DNA from: Tissierellia bacterium
Lineage (GTDB): Bacteria; Bacillota; Clostridia; Tissierellales; Peptoniphilaceae
Direction: 5' to 3'
Length of the DNA: 43,155 nt
Assembly (NCBI GenBank): GCA_012728295.1
Contig: JAAYFJ010000005.1
Span: 1 to 43,155 of the forward strand
Part shown: in pieces, positions 42,794 through 43,155 of the stretch
Position numbering within the stretch: position 1 is the first letter of the stretch
How the letters are laid out: every line of letters begins with the position of its first letter
Notes under the pieces: model-generated
Told to the model about the DNA's origin: nothing
Database searches by the model: none
What the model saw: only the letters and a program-made list of their open reading frames with translations
Position numbers and translations under genes: made by a program

Positions 42794-43155
42794 TTAGTCT
42801 ACTAATTTTGTTACAACGCCTGCTCCTACTGTACGTCCACCTTCTCTAATTGCAAATCGAAGTCCTTCGTCCATTGCTATTGGAGTTATTAATTCTACGA
42901 TGAATTTTGCGTTGTCTCCTGGCATTACCATCTCTACGCCTTCTTCTAGCTTGATGTCCCCTGTTACGTCTGTTGTTCTGAAGTAGAATTGTGGTCTATA
43001 GCCGTTGAAGAATGGTGTGTGGCTTCCTCCTTCATCTTTGCTTAGTACATATACTTCAGATTCGAACTTTGTATGTGGGTTGATGCTGCCTGGCTTTGAT
43101 AATACTTGTCCACGTTCGATTTCTGTTCTTTGTACGCCTCTTAGTAGTGCACCGA
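42794..43155 (-). CDS. tuf: Elongation factor Tu, C-terminal part (cut by the window edge)
   Basis: The last 119 codons are present, ending [14 protein letters not shown] before TAA. Earlier parts read [21 protein letters not shown] (end of domain 2), [19 protein letters not shown] and [11 protein letters not shown] of domain 3. EF-Tu brings aminoacyl-tRNA to the ribosome. It is transcribed in the same direction as the S10 cluster but separated from it by ribU and the PTS-like gene, with its own terminator. Confidence 0.97.
   Translation of the reverse strand, partial: GALLRGVQRTEIERGQVLSKPGSINPHTKFESEVYVLSKDEGGSHTPFFNGYRPQFYFRTTDVTGDIKLEEGVEMVMPGDNAKFIVELITPIAMDEGLRFAIREGGRTVGAGVVTKLVD

Overview
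The window looks like a chromosomal segment of a low-GC, Gram-positive anaerobe of the Clostridia/Tissierellia type. The evidence is the AT-rich intergenic DNA, strong AGGAGG ribosome binding sites, the uninterrupted S10-spc-alpha ribosomal cluster followed by ecfA1-ecfA2-ecfT-truA and rplM-rpsI, a PyrR-attenuated pyrR-uraA operon, and a TudS-like/ECF gene pair that I recall from Clostridioides difficile (CD3072/CD3073-like). I cannot name the species from sequence alone. Most genes lie on the minus strand.

Layout, left to right. (1) 1-2250: the first 17 codons of a minus-strand gene cut by the window edge (perhaps an ISL3-type transposase), then uraA and pyrR, each preceded by a PyrR-binding RNA loop. 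(2) 2289-8742: a sodium:neurotransmitter-symporter family transporter; a three-gene envelope operon (glycolipid glycosyltransferase, NodB-type deacetylase, LPG-synthase-like membrane protein with an A10 tract that breaks its 5' frame); and a lipoprotein fumarate-reductase-like flavoprotein. (3) 8748-13298: hpf, secA and prfB. (4) 13441-17324: a plus-strand pair, a 599-residue protein I cannot assign plus a YihY/BrkB membrane protein, facing a CPBP protease across a shared terminator. (5) 17348-21848: rplM-rpsI, an unknown lipoprotein, a dicarboxylate/amino-acid symporter and truA. (6) 21845-25641: the ECF energizing module (EcfT, EcfA2, EcfA1) and an operon of an ECF substrate-binding subunit with a TudS-related putative desulfidase, behind an unusual leader. 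(7) 25695-40530: the ribosomal supercluster from rpsJ to rplQ, including secY, adk, infA and rpoA, transcribed from a strong promoter through a long structured leader. (8) 40596-43155: ribU under an FMN riboswitch, an orphan PTS EIIC-like protein, and the 3' end of tuf.

How the parts work together. The EcfA1/A2/T module is the shared motor for substrate-binding subunits encoded elsewhere; two such subunits are in this window (RibU, and the TudS-linked one), which fits a group II ECF system. PyrR probably controls its own operon at two RNA sites. The ribosomal cluster also carries the export (SecY, with SecA nearby), nucleotide (Adk) and transcription (RpoA) genes usual for it, but map, commonly between adk and infA in Firmicutes, is absent.

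The most interesting items are non-coding or frame-related: a roughly 290-nt structured leader before rpsJ; a perfect 14-bp inverted repeat able to hide the ribosome binding site of the TudS-linked ECF operon; two genes whose best ribosome binding site and ATG are out of frame with the conserved protein; and the 599-residue unknown protein translationally coupled to yihY.
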